Below, in pieces: positions 1 through 8,109 of a stretch of 64,000 nucleotides of DNA. Made by a program: the position numbers and the translations under genes. The notes beneath the pieces were generated by a model. That model ran no database searches and was not told where the DNA came from. It saw nothing but the letters and a program-made list of their open reading frames with translations. Source of the DNA: Streptomyces tubercidicus (GTDB lineage: Bacteria; Actinomycetota; Actinomycetes; Streptomycetales; Streptomycetaceae); NCBI RefSeq assembly GCF_027497495.1, contig NZ_CP114205.1:2046001-2110000 (forward strand). Reading direction: 5' to 3'. The stretch's first letter is position 1. Each line of letters starts with the position of its first letter.

Positions 1-2
1 AC

Positions 3-254
3 GATTCGGTGGCGACGGCCAAGCTCACGCCGTTCGACCAGTACCCGCGCAAGGGCCGGGCGACCGGCGGTGTGCGCTGCCAGCGGTTCCTCAAGGGCGA
101 GGACTGTCTGACCCGGGCGTGGGCCGTGCCCGCTCCGGTACGGGCCGCTGATGCCAAGGGCACTCCCGTCGAACTGCCGGAAGTGGATCCGCGCCGGGAC
201 GGCTCGGGAGTGCCGCTGACGAAGCCTGTGGCGGCGATGGCGGGGCCGGTGTAA
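3..254 (+). CDS. parC: DNA topoisomerase IV subunit A, C-terminal end (partial)
   Basis: This is the last 83 codons of a reading frame that is already open at the left edge and ends at a TAA at 252-254. The motif GGVRCQRFLKGED followed by a short Pro/Ala-rich tail ending in DPRRDGSG and a hydrophobic GPV terminus is what I recognise as the end of Streptomyces ParC, the DNA-cutting subunit of topoisomerase IV, which decatenates daughter chromosomes. The catalytic Tyr and breakage-reunion domain lie outside the window. Its partner parE is about 12.5 kb to the right on the opposite strand, as is usual in this genus. A strong hairpin follows immediately. The identification rests on family memory of the C-terminal tail, so a GyrA paralogue is a less likely alternative. 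Confidence 0.82.
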   Translation, partial: DSVATAKLTPFDQYPRKGRATGGVRCQRFLKGEDCLTRAWAVPAPVRAADAKGTPVELPEVDPRRDGSGVPLTKPVAAMAGPV

Positions 255-280
255 CAGCAGCCAGGGCAGGAGAGACGGTT

Positions 281-319
281 GACGCCGTCGGGCCGGTGGA
301 GTGCCGGCCCGACGGCGTC
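281..319. terminator. Bidirectional terminator between parC and cobW-like gene
   Basis: A perfect 16-bp stem (281-296 with 304-319, GACGCCGTCGGG... arms) closes over a 7-nt loop between two convergent genes. It overlaps the stop codon of the minus-strand gene. There is no T-run, which is normal for Streptomyces terminators. Confidence 0.8.
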
Positions 320-1502
320 ACTCGTCTTCCGCCTCCTCGTGTGCTGCCACGTACCGCAGCACACCCCACATGCTGTTCGGATCGGCTTCGGACGGTGCGC
401 TCTCCCGGCAGTTCTCCAGCTCCTTGCGCAGAGCCGGGGCGTCGATGCCACTGCCGATCATGACGAGCTGGGTGCACCGCTCCTCGCCCTTCGGCCACGG
501 CGCGGGGTAGAAGCGCAGGAAGTCACCGACGGCGTGCACCGTGAACTTCTGGCGGTTCTCCGGTACGTCGAAGTGGACGAAGCCCTTGATGCGGTAGAGG
601 CCGGCCGGGCGGCTGTCGAGGAAGTCCATGAGGCGGCGCGGATGCATCGGCTCGGCAGAGGTGAACTCGACGCTCTCGTAGGCGGCGTGGAGGTGCCCTG
701 CGGGGTGGGTGTGGCCGGGGTGGCCGCAACCGCCGGGGGCGTCGCCATCGCCGGGGTGGTCGCATCGGTCCTCGGCGTCGTGGGCGTGGTCGGCGTCGTG
801 GGCGCGGTCGGCGGGAGCCCCGGACGCCGCGGCCTCGCGCAGCAGGTCTTCGAAGGACAGCTGGCGAACGGCCGCGTCGTGGTCCTCGCCCGGTCCGCGG
901 TCGAAGAACAGCTCGGGATCGACCCTCCCGTATGCGGTACAGATCACCGGACGGCCCGGAGCGAGGCCGGCGAGCGTGTCCATGAGTGACTGCCGCGCCG
1001 CGTCGGCGATGCGATCGGCCTTGTTGAGCACCACGATGTCGGCGATGCCCACATGCCGGTCCAGTTCGGGATGCCGGGCCCGGGTGTCGTCGAACTCCGC
1101 GGCGTCGACGACCTCGATCAGCCCGCCGTAGACGATCCGGTCGTTGTCGCTGGCGAGGATCATCCGGATGAGTTCCTGCGGCTCGGCCAGCCCGCTGGCC
1201 TCGATGACGATCACGTCGATACGGGCGGCGGGGCGGGCCAGCCGCTCCAGGTAGGTGTCCAGCTCGCTGGTGTCGACCGCACAGCACAGACAGCCGTTGC
1301 CGAGCGAGACCATCGAGTCGACCTGCCCGGCGACCGTCATGGCATCGATCTCGATGCTGCCGAAGTCATTGACGATCGCGCCGATCCGGGTGCCGTCGCC
1401 GGTGCCGAGCAGGTGGTTGAGGAGGGTGGTCTTGCCCGACCCGAGAAAGCCCGCGAGCACGACGACCGGGATCTGTTGCGTGGCCAAGGGGGACGCCTCC
1501 AT
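318..1502 (-). CDS. CobW/COG0523-family GTPase, putative zinc or cobalt metallochaperone
   Basis: A G3E-family GTPase of 394 residues. The P-loop GFLGSGKTT sits at residues 18-26 and the family's metal-binding CLCC motif at 71-74. A long His/Asp-rich stretch (about residues 235-285) with many HD and HAH pairs precedes the CobW C-terminal domain. Members hand Zn or Co to client enzymes and are often induced by zinc shortage; which metal applies here is not visible. The start ATG at 1502 places the P-loop near the N terminus as in the family; a longer upstream frame encodes only basic low-complexity sequence. It is convergent with parC and about 100 bp downstream of the citrate synthase gene on the same strand. 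No zinc (Zur) operator was recognised. Confidence 0.85.
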   Translation of the reverse strand: MEASPLATQQIPVVVLAGFLGSGKTTLLNHLLGTGDGTRIGAIVNDFGSIEIDAMTVAGQVDSMVSLGNGCLCCAVDTSELDTYLERLARPAARIDVIVIEASGLAEPQELIRMILASDNDRIVYGGLIEVVDAAEFDDTRARHPELDRHVGIADIVVLNKADRIADAARQSLMDTLAGLAPGRPVICTAYGRVDPELFFDRGPGEDHDAAVRQLSFEDLLREAAASGAPADRAHDADHAHDAEDRCDHPGDGDAPGGCGHPGHTHPAGHLHAAYESVEFTSAEPMHPRRLMDFLDSRPAGLYRIKGFVHFDVPENRQKFTVHAVGDFLRFYPAPWPKGEERCTQLVMIGSGIDAPALRKELENCRESAPSEADPNSMWGVLRYVAAHEEAEDE

Positions 1503-1600
1503 GGTGCGGGTGGCGGGCCGCACGGACCGGCGGCGGACGAGCTGTCGATCGTAACGGACCGCCGACGCCGCGGGCTCGGCCCCGCCCGGCCGCCTTCCCG

Positions 1601-2770
1601 CTAGCGGGGTGCGACGACGGGCAGCGGCTGCGGCGGGGGCGGTCCGACATACCGGGCAGCAGGGCGGATGATCTTCGAATCCTGGGCCTGCTCCAGGATG
1701 TTGGCGCTCCAGCCAACCACCCGGGCCGCACAGAAGGTGGGCGTGAACATCTCGCGCGGAAGTCCGCACAGCTCCATGACGACGCCCGCGTACAGCTCCA
1801 CATTGATGTGCAGCTCACGGCCGGGCTTCAGCTCGGCAAGCAGCTCTTCGACCCTCGCCTCCACCTGGACGGCGAATTCCACCAACGGGCCACCGAACTG
1901 CTCGGCAATACCACGCAGCATCCTGGAGCGCGGGTCCTCGGTGCGATAGACGGAGTGACCGAATCCCATGATCCGGTCACCGCGCAGCACGCGGTCGCGG
2001 ATCCATGAGTCGATGCGGTCGGGGGTGCCGATGGCGTCGAGCATGTCCAGTGCGCGGCTGGGCGCACCACCGTGCAGCGGCCCGGAGAGCGCACCGACGG
2101 CGCCGACAAGGCAGGCCGCGAGGTCGGCACCGGTGGAGGCAATGACGCGTGCGGTGAAGGTCGAGGCGTTGAAACCGTGGTCGATGGTGGAGATCAGATA
2201 CGCCTCGATGGCCCGGACCTGCGCCGGCTCCGGCTCGTCACCGGTGAGCATGTAGAGGTAGTTGGCCGCATGGCCGAGGTCCGCACGCGGCTCGACGGGC
2301 TGCAGCCCCTGGCCGAGCCGGTGCAGCGCGGTGATCAGGGTCGGTACGGCGGCGCAGGCGGCGAGCGCGTCGGCACGACGGCGGGCGGCGTCGATGTCGT
2401 ACAGCGGCCGGAAGCCCACCGTTGCGCCGAGCAGCGACAGCGCGGTGCGCAGCCCGGCGAGCGGACCGGAGACCGCACCGGCCTGGGCGAGGGCGGGCAG
2501 CGCATCACGCACGGCCGCAGGCAACGTGCGCAGGGCGGCGGTCTCGGCCCTGAACGCCGCCAGCTGCGCGGCGTCGGGCAGCTCCCCGTGGAACATCAGG
2601 TACCAGACGTCCTCGAAGGTGCGGGCGGTGGCCAGCTCGACGGCGGAGTACTGGCGGTAGTGGTAGAAGCCCTCGGCACCTCGGACGTCACCCAGTTGGG
2701 TCTCGGTGACGATGACGCCCGCCAGCCCCCGGGGAGCGTCGATCAGTGCATTCACCTCAGCGGTCGGCAT
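1601..2770 (-). CDS. Citrate synthase-family protein (first of a divergent pair)
   Basis: A 389-residue citrate synthase fold. Catalytic His signatures are present: HGGA at about 233 and GFGHSVY at about 272. The third catalytic position lies in NVELYAG, where the usual citrate synthase motif is NVDFYSG, so Glu (about 325) replaces the conserved Asp. The family condenses acetyl-CoA or propionyl-CoA with oxaloacetate; the acyl donor here is unknown. The start ATG at 2770 is supported by a GGAG 7-10 nt upstream, while the longer frame runs into the divergent promoter. It shares a 111-bp intergenic region with the HTH-citrate synthase gene. This may be an accessory enzyme rather than the main TCA citrate synthase, because the two-gene arrangement is separate from other TCA genes. 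Confidence 0.85.
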   Translation of the reverse strand: MPTAEVNALIDAPRGLAGVIVTETQLGDVRGAEGFYHYRQYSAVELATARTFEDVWYLMFHGELPDAAQLAAFRAETAALRTLPAAVRDALPALAQAGAVSGPLAGLRTALSLLGATVGFRPLYDIDAARRRADALAACAAVPTLITALHRLGQGLQPVEPRADLGHAANYLYMLTGDEPEPAQVRAIEAYLISTIDHGFNASTFTARVIASTGADLAACLVGAVGALSGPLHGGAPSRALDMLDAIGTPDRIDSWIRDRVLRGDRIMGFGHSVYRTEDPRSRMLRGIAEQFGGPLVEFAVQVEARVEELLAELKPGRELHINVELYAGVVMELCGLPREMFTPTFCAARVVGWSANILEQAQDSKIIRPAARYVGPPPPQPLPVVAPR

Positions 2771-2798
2771 GCTGCTCTCCTTGCTCTTCCTCACCCAA

Positions 2799-2857
2799 AT
2801 ATTGATTCGACTGTCTACGCTTGACTCAACAGTTGTCAATGTTGATTGAATCAATAT
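2799..2857. promoter_or_regulatory. Candidate shared operator: 10-bp inverted repeat with inner half-sites
   Basis: ATATTGATTC at 2799-2808 is repeated exactly in inverted form (GAATCAATAT) at 2848-2857. Between them lies a second inverted pair, TTGAC (2821-2825) and GTCAA (2835-2839). The stretch is strikingly AT-rich for this genome. It fills the gap between two divergent citrate-synthase genes, one of which encodes a DNA-binding domain, so autoregulation is a reasonable inference. Confidence 0.6.
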
Positions 2858-2881
2858 GGTGGGTCTGGATACGGTGACCTC

Positions 2882-4129
2882 ATGGCGGATCGAGAAACGG
2901 CGCAAGATGCGGGCGGGCAGCGACTGAGCACCCGGGAGGCGGCGGACCGGCTCGGTGTGAAGCCGGAGACGGTGTATGCCTACGTCAGCCGCGGCCAGCT
3001 GACCAGCCGCCGCGAGCCGGGCAGCCGCGGCAGCACCTTCGATGCACGGGAGGTCGACGCACTCGCCCGCCGTGCCCCGCGCCGCGACCCTTCACCCTCC
3101 GGTGGCGAGTCGGCAATCCGTACAGGCATCACACTCATCGACCGCGACCACTGCTACTTCCGCGGCGTCGACACATCGGAACTCGCCGCCCACTACAGCT
3201 ACGAGGAGGTCGCCGAGTGGCTGTGGACCGGTGAGCTGCCTCCCGGCATCCGCTTCACCGCGCCGCAGGACGCCCTGTCCGCCGCCCACCAAGCCGTCCA
3301 GGCACTGCCGGCCCACAGCGGACCCATGGACCGGCTACGGGTCGCCGTGATCGCCGCTGCGGCCGCCGACCCGCTGCGCTTCGACCTGTCCGAGGACACC
3401 GTCGTCAAGACCGCACGCAGCCTCATCCCGACCCTTGTCGACGCCCTGCCGTCGCACGCCCCGAAGCAACGTGCTGCCGACTCGCTCTCATCACGCCTCT
3501 GGTCACGACTGACGATCGAACCGGCCGACGCCGCGGCACTCCGTGTCCTGGACGCCGCACTGGTCCTGCTCATCGACCACGACCTCGCCGCCTCCACATT
3601 CGCCGTCCGGGTCGCCGCCTCCGCCCGCGCCCATCCGTACGCGATCGTCTCGGCCGGCTTCGGGGCACTGGACGGCGTGCTGCACGGCGCCGCGAGCGGC
3701 CTCGCCCACCGGATGCTGCTGGAGGTACTGGACCGGGGCAGTGCAGCCACAGTGGTCGCCGACCACCTAAGGGCCGGCCGCCAGGTACCGGGCCTGGGCC
3801 ACCCCCTCTACCCGGGCGAGGATCCACGAGCCCACACCCTCTTCCAGCTTCTGGAAGACATGCCGCAGGCCCGCCCCGCCTTGGAGGCCGCCCGCCAGGT
3901 GATCACCACAACGGCCCGGCACACGGAGCTGCACGCCAACGTAGACCTGGCCTTGGCCGTACTGACCGTCTCGACAGACATGCCTACCGAGGCGGGCGAG
4001 ACCATCTTCGCCATCTCCCGCACGGCCGGCTGGATCGCCCACGCCCTTGAGGAATACGCCGAACGCCCTCTCCGCATGCGCCCCAACGGCCAGTACCACG
4101 GCCCCCGCCCGCCACAACCGTTGCCATGA
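2882..4129 (+). CDS. Citrate synthase-family protein with N-terminal helix-turn-helix domain
   Basis: A 415-residue protein in two parts. Residues about 14-65 form a MerR/excisionase-like HTH (STREAADRLGVKPETVYAYV). From about residue 90 it is a citrate synthase, with HGAA at 268, GLGHPLY with His at about 307, and Asp in NVD at about 355, so the catalytic triad looks complete. I chose ATG 2882 because an earlier in-frame ATG (2846) lies within the inverted repeat of the promoter. The fusion suggests an enzyme that senses acyl-CoA or oxaloacetate and binds DNA, most simply at its own divergent promoter, but the HTH could serve another purpose. Citrate synthases with this N-terminal domain occur in Streptomyces; I know of no assigned role. 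Confidence 0.83.
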   Translation: MADRETAQDAGGQRLSTREAADRLGVKPETVYAYVSRGQLTSRREPGSRGSTFDAREVDALARRAPRRDPSPSGGESAIRTGITLIDRDHCYFRGVDTSELAAHYSYEEVAEWLWTGELPPGIRFTAPQDALSAAHQAVQALPAHSGPMDRLRVAVIAAAAADPLRFDLSEDTVVKTARSLIPTLVDALPSHAPKQRAADSLSSRLWSRLTIEPADAAALRVLDAALVLLIDHDLAASTFAVRVAASARAHPYAIVSAGFGALDGVLHGAASGLAHRMLLEVLDRGSAATVVADHLRAGRQVPGLGHPLYPGEDPRAHTLFQLLEDMPQARPALEAARQVITTTARHTELHANVDLALAVLTVSTDMPTEAGETIFAISRTAGWIAHALEEYAERPLRMRPNGQYHGPRPPQPLP

Positions 4130-4313
4130 CAGGCGACCCGCGAGGGACAGACGGGGCAGAGCCGCCACTGAGCCCCTAACGTCGCCGCGACCGATGCGAT
4201 CGGCATGACATCGACATCGCCGGAACTCACACAGAGCGACAACCGCTAACGCTGGGGGCCTTCCGCACGCCGTCGTCCCCTGGATGCCCACCCGAGATCC
4301 GACCTGGAGCGGA

Positions 4314-4332
4314 TGAGGTTAGGCTCACCTAT
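4314..4332 (+). promoter_or_regulatory. Iron box (DmdR/IdeR-type operator) abutting the start codon
   Basis: The 19 bp TGAGGTTAGGCTCACCTAT match 17 of 19 positions of the actinobacterial iron-box consensus (TTAGGTTAGGCTCACCTAA). The site ends one base before the GTG start at 4333, leaving no room for a ribosome-binding site. This suggests a leaderless transcript repressed by Fe-DmdR1. Confidence 0.75.
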
Positions 4333-5331
4333 GTGAGTACCTGCGCCACCGCTTCCCGTGAATCGGCCGAATCGCTCGCCGGAACCGCGGCACCTGCCCG
4401 GACCTGGCTGCTCATCGAGCAAACAGGGCCGTGGGGAGCCCATGCACTGACGGAAAGTCACCTCGACCCTGACGTCGGCCGGGCACTCGAAGCCGCGGCA
4501 GAAGGGACGGGCGTACGCGTCGCCCTGATCCGGCGGCCGGGACGCCACGCCGACTGTCACGGCACGTCCAGGCAACGCGTGTTCCTCGCTCACACCGCCC
4601 CTGGACGCTCCTGGATCCGCACGACCACCGTCACCGACCCGCGGGCAGCCCTCGGCCTGGACTTCACGGCCCTGGGCACGGGAGACCATCACGGCCTCTG
4701 GGAGCCCTACATCGGCGAGCCGCTGGTCCTCGTATGCACCAACGGCAAGCGGGACCGCTGCTGCGCCTTGCTCGGCCGCCCGCTCGCTGCCGAACTCGCC
4801 GCCAGCGGAAGCGAAGTCTGGGAAGTCACCCACATCGGTGGCCATCGCTTCTCCCCCACCCTGTTCGTCCTCCCCTACGGCTACGCCTACGGACGAGCCT
4901 CGGCCCCCCTGGTCAAGGAGGCCGTGGAGGCGGCGCGCGACGGACGGATCTCTGGCGACCACTGCCGCGGGCGCTCGGCCTGGGACCGGCCGGGCCAGGC
5001 CGCTGACCTTGCTCTCCGCGGGCTGATCGGGGAGGACCGGGCGGACGCACTCGACGTCGTACGGACCGACACGGTGTGGCCTGAACCCAAGCCGGCCGAC
5101 AGCCGGACGCCCAGCAGCCAGGCTGTTGCGGGGACCTCCCCTGCCTGGGTCGTTACCGTCGCGCACTCCGACGGGCGCACCTGGCGGGTCAGCGTCGAAC
5201 AGCGGGCCGATGGTGCTGCGGCGCCCGCTAGCTGTGGTGCGCCGCTCGGTCCACCGGCGCGTATGGCGGTTGTCTCCGTCACTGCTGCGACCGGCGTGCT
5301 TCACGGGACGCCCCGGGCTGCCAGTAGCTGA
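4333..5331 (+). CDS. Sucrase/ferredoxin-like (Suc_Fer, thioredoxin-fold) protein, iron-regulated
   Basis: A 332-residue member of the sucrase/ferredoxin-like family. The core LVCTNGKRDRCCALLGRP (Cys 135, 143, 144) followed by THIGGHRFSPTL and a GDHCRG Cys is the family signature and resembles thioredoxin-like [2Fe-2S] ferredoxins. It is probably a soluble redox protein. The name 'sucrase' is historical and no sugar hydrolysis is implied. The GTG start at 4333 lies directly after an iron box and has no Shine-Dalgarno sequence. The iron box suggests a job in iron acquisition, such as reduction of ferric siderophore or iron-sparing electron transfer; this is inference. The C-terminal 80 residues are Pro/Ala-rich and less conserved-looking. 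Confidence 0.8.
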   Translation: MSTCATASRESAESLAGTAAPARTWLLIEQTGPWGAHALTESHLDPDVGRALEAAAEGTGVRVALIRRPGRHADCHGTSRQRVFLAHTAPGRSWIRTTTVTDPRAALGLDFTALGTGDHHGLWEPYIGEPLVLVCTNGKRDRCCALLGRPLAAELAASGSEVWEVTHIGGHRFSPTLFVLPYGYAYGRASAPLVKEAVEAARDGRISGDHCRGRSAWDRPGQAADLALRGLIGEDRADALDVVRTDTVWPEPKPADSRTPSSQAVAGTSPAWVVTVAHSDGRTWRVSVEQRADGAAAPASCGAPLGPPARMAVVSVTAATGVLHGTPRAASS

Positions 5332-6201
5332 TCTCGCAGACTTCCCCCGGCAGTCCGCGAGCGCTCCAGCAGCCTCCGCTTCCATCACACGTTCCCGGTG
5401 CAGGCCCTCGCGCATGCGGGACCGATGCCCACCTGGAACGTGGCTGCCCCTGCCACGTGGCGCCCGGCCCGCCTCACCAGAGTCGTCCGGCAGCGCGGGG
5501 CCATCCCAGGACCAGGTCAGACGGCAGGCGAAACGCACGGACAAACTCCGGCGAGCCCGTGCAGCCCCTCCGCGGCGGCCGAACGGCACGCCAGCCACCC
5601 CCTTCCACCGCTGCCGCCACACCTCGCAGCTATCACCCGCTGACCTCATTGAGCCCTCCCTGCTGCGCACCCGCCGCGCGCCTCCCCCTCGCCTTGGCGG
5701 CCCTGGCCACTCCCCACGCGAGGTCCTACCGGCTTCACGATGCGAGGCTAAGCGCGCACGCTCCGCACCCAAAAGGCCTGTGGATAACTTCTCGCGCGCT
5801 CCCCCAGCCTGCACACGGGTGCCTAACCAGCGCCTGCGCCAGAGAGTCAGTCGCCGGGCCAATGAGCGGGCCGATGACGACGCCGACATCGGCGCCTCCT
5901 GCTCACGGGGATCGCATGCAGGCCTGAGGCTGAAAGCCCAGAGCACGACGAGCCGACCCATGGCAGCCATGACTCGCGGCCAGCTTCCTCGTGCCAGCCG
6001 CTGACGACGTGGCATGGGCGATCGTCATGGCGTGCAGAATCTTGGTGTTCGCCTGGGGCTAGGCAACAACAGCGAAAGCACTCATGCCTCCCCGAGCTCG
6101 GAGGCGGCCGGTGTTGCATCCGAGTCGCCGCCCGGACACCCTCCGAATTCCCCTCAGCAGGTATTACCCAGCGACCGCCACCGCGCTTACTGTTCGTTCG
6201 T
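5332..6201. other. 870-bp gap with no recognisable gene
   Basis: Open frames cross this stretch on both strands, but all give Arg/Pro-rich translations without domain-like sequence, and codon bias is not Streptomyces-like. One TGTGGATAA (reverse of the DnaA box TTATCCACA) occurs near 5779. I see no tRNA, transposase or clear repeat. It may be debris of a lost gene plus the promoter region of the downstream sensor kinase. Confidence 0.5.
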
Positions 6202-8109
6202 ATGGGCGAAAGGGAAGAGTCGGTTCCACGCCCGAGCGGTGCAGAGCCCTCGGGTTCCGCACCGTTTCCCGCCGCGGCGCCGGTCTCCCGCACCACGACC
6301 GGCAAGCCTTACACGGGCAGCCGCTCGCACACAGCCGAAAGCCGACCGGCCGTCGAGGCCACGGCGCCGCCCAACCAAGAGTCGGCCGCCCCGACGCCGC
6401 GCCGCCCCCGGCCACGCCTGGGCTGGCCGCAGCGAGTGTTCTCCCAGGTCCTGATGGTGCAGCTGACCATCGCCGCCGGCGTCACGGCGCTGGCAACCGG
6501 CTTGTTCCTCGCCCCGCTCAGTGCGCAGCTCGACGACCAGGCGATGCGCCGCGCTCTCGCCATCGCACAGACCACCGCGGCTGAGACGCGCCTCGACGAC
6601 GCCCTGGAGTCGTCCCGTCCGACGCGTCATGGGCCCGTGCAGAACGAGGCGGAGCGGATCCGCGCCGCTACCGGTGCCGAGTACGTGGTGATCATGGACA
6701 AGCGGGGTGTGCGCTGGTCCCACACCGACCCTGACGAGATTGGGCGCCACGTTTCGACCGACCCGAGCGCCGCGCTCTCCGGCCAGGACGTCATGCAGAT
6801 CGACAAGGGCACCCTGGGCCGTTCCGCGCGCGGCAAGGTCCCGCTCCGCAACGAGAACGGCAAGGTTGTGGGCGCCGTCTCCGTCGGCATCGCGTACGAG
6901 AGCGTGCAGGAACGGCTGCTCTCCACCGTGCCCCAGCTGCTCGCCTACGCTGGCGGGGCACTAGCCGTGGGCGCCCTCGCCGCCTATCTCGTTTCCCGCC
7001 GCCTCCAGCGCCGTACCCACGACCTGGCGTTCTCCGACATCTCCGCGCTGCTCGCCGAGCGGGAGGCGATGCTGCACGGCATCCGGGAGGGGTTCCTCGC
7101 ACTCGACAAATACGGGCGCATCCGTCTCATGAATGACGAGGCGCAGCGCCTCCTGGACCTCCGCGCCGACGACACCGGCCATTCCCTGGAATCGGCCCTA
7201 CCACCAGGCCGCACCACCGACGTTCTGGCCGGTCGAGTTTCGGGTTCGGACCTGCTGGCCGTCAGTGGACAGCGGGTCCTGGTAGCGAACCGCATGCCGA
7301 CTGATGACGGCGGTGCCGTGGTCACTCTGCGCGACCGCACCGAACTGGAGCGACTGGGCCGCGAACTGGACGGCACCCGCGGCCTTATTGATGCCCTCCG
7401 CGCCCAGGACCACGAGCACGCCAACCGGCTGCACACTCTGCTCGGCCTGCTCGAACTCGGGCTACACGAGGAGGCCGTGGAGTTTGTGACACAGGCCGTG
7501 GGCGTACATCGCGCGACCGCCGAGCAGGTCACCGAGCGCGTCCACGACCCACTGCTCGCCGCCCTCCTGGTGGGCAAGGCCACCGTCGCCACCGAGCGCG
7601 GCGTCTCCTTGAGCGTCTCCCCCAACACACACCTGCCCGACCGTCTGGTTGACCCACCCAGCCTGGTCACCATCCTGGGGAACCTCATCGACAACGCCCT
7701 GGATGCCACATCGGGCGCGCGCCACGCGCAACTGGAGGCGGAGATCCGCGCTGAGGGCCGGACCGCCGTCGTACGTGTCAGCGACAACGGGCCGGGCGTG
7801 CCCGAGGAACGTCGCGCGGAAATCTTCACCGAGGGATGGACGACCAAGGAACCTCCCGCCCACGGGCAGCGCGGCATCGGCCTGGCACTCGTGCGCCGAC
7901 TCGCCGAGCGCTACGGAGGAAGCGCCGAGGTCGGTGAGCGCCCCGGCGGAGGTGCGGTATTTACCGTGACAGTCCCCGACGCGCTGTCCGATGACCTTCC
8001 CGAGCACCGTGAAGCACCCGCGCAGAAAGCAATCACGGACACCCGCATCACCAAACAGGCGACAGCGCACACCCGCCGCCCCGAAGACGCCACGGAGGCC
8101 GGCCGATGA
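6202..8109 (+). CDS. CitA/DcuS-type sensor histidine kinase
   Basis: A 635-residue membrane kinase. A Pro/Ala-rich cytoplasmic tail of about 75 residues precedes TM1 (about 82-104). An extracellular Cache-type sensor follows (about 110-240), then TM2 (about 243-264) and a PAS domain (about 290-385). The Spo0B-like phosphoacceptor region DHEHANRLHTLL gives His 404 as the likely phosphorylation site. The ATPase domain has NLIDNALDA, DNGPG and GQRGIGLAL boxes. This kinase class senses extracellular di- or tricarboxylates. It overlaps its response regulator by 4 bp (ATGA), and the pair faces a DUF485/solute symporter operon, so a carboxylate such as acetate, citrate or a C4 acid is a plausible ligand. 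The start ATG lacks a clear ribosome-binding site, so a start further downstream is possible. Confidence 0.88.
   Translation: MGEREESVPRPSGAEPSGSAPFPAAAPVSRTTTGKPYTGSRSHTAESRPAVEATAPPNQESAAPTPRRPRPRLGWPQRVFSQVLMVQLTIAAGVTALATGLFLAPLSAQLDDQAMRRALAIAQTTAAETRLDDALESSRPTRHGPVQNEAERIRAATGAEYVVIMDKRGVRWSHTDPDEIGRHVSTDPSAALSGQDVMQIDKGTLGRSARGKVPLRNENGKVVGAVSVGIAYESVQERLLSTVPQLLAYAGGALAVGALAAYLVSRRLQRRTHDLAFSDISALLAEREAMLHGIREGFLALDKYGRIRLMNDEAQRLLDLRADDTGHSLESALPPGRTTDVLAGRVSGSDLLAVSGQRVLVANRMPTDDGGAVVTLRDRTELERLGRELDGTRGLIDALRAQDHEHANRLHTLLGLLELGLHEEAVEFVTQAVGVHRATAEQVTERVHDPLLAALLVGKATVATERGVSLSVSPNTHLPDRLVDPPSLVTILGNLIDNALDATSGARHAQLEAEIRAEGRTAVVRVSDNGPGVPEERRAEIFTEGWTTKEPPAHGQRGIGLALVRRLAERYGGSAEVGERPGGGAVFTVTVPDALSDDLPEHREAPAQKAITDTRITKQATAHTRRPEDATEAGR

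Noticed and set aside
4246-6015. Long minus-strand open frame of 589 codons across the sucrase/ferredoxin gene and the gap
   Set aside because: Its translation is Arg/Gly-rich with no domain, it overlaps a recognised gene in antisense, and long spurious frames are common in high-GC DNA.
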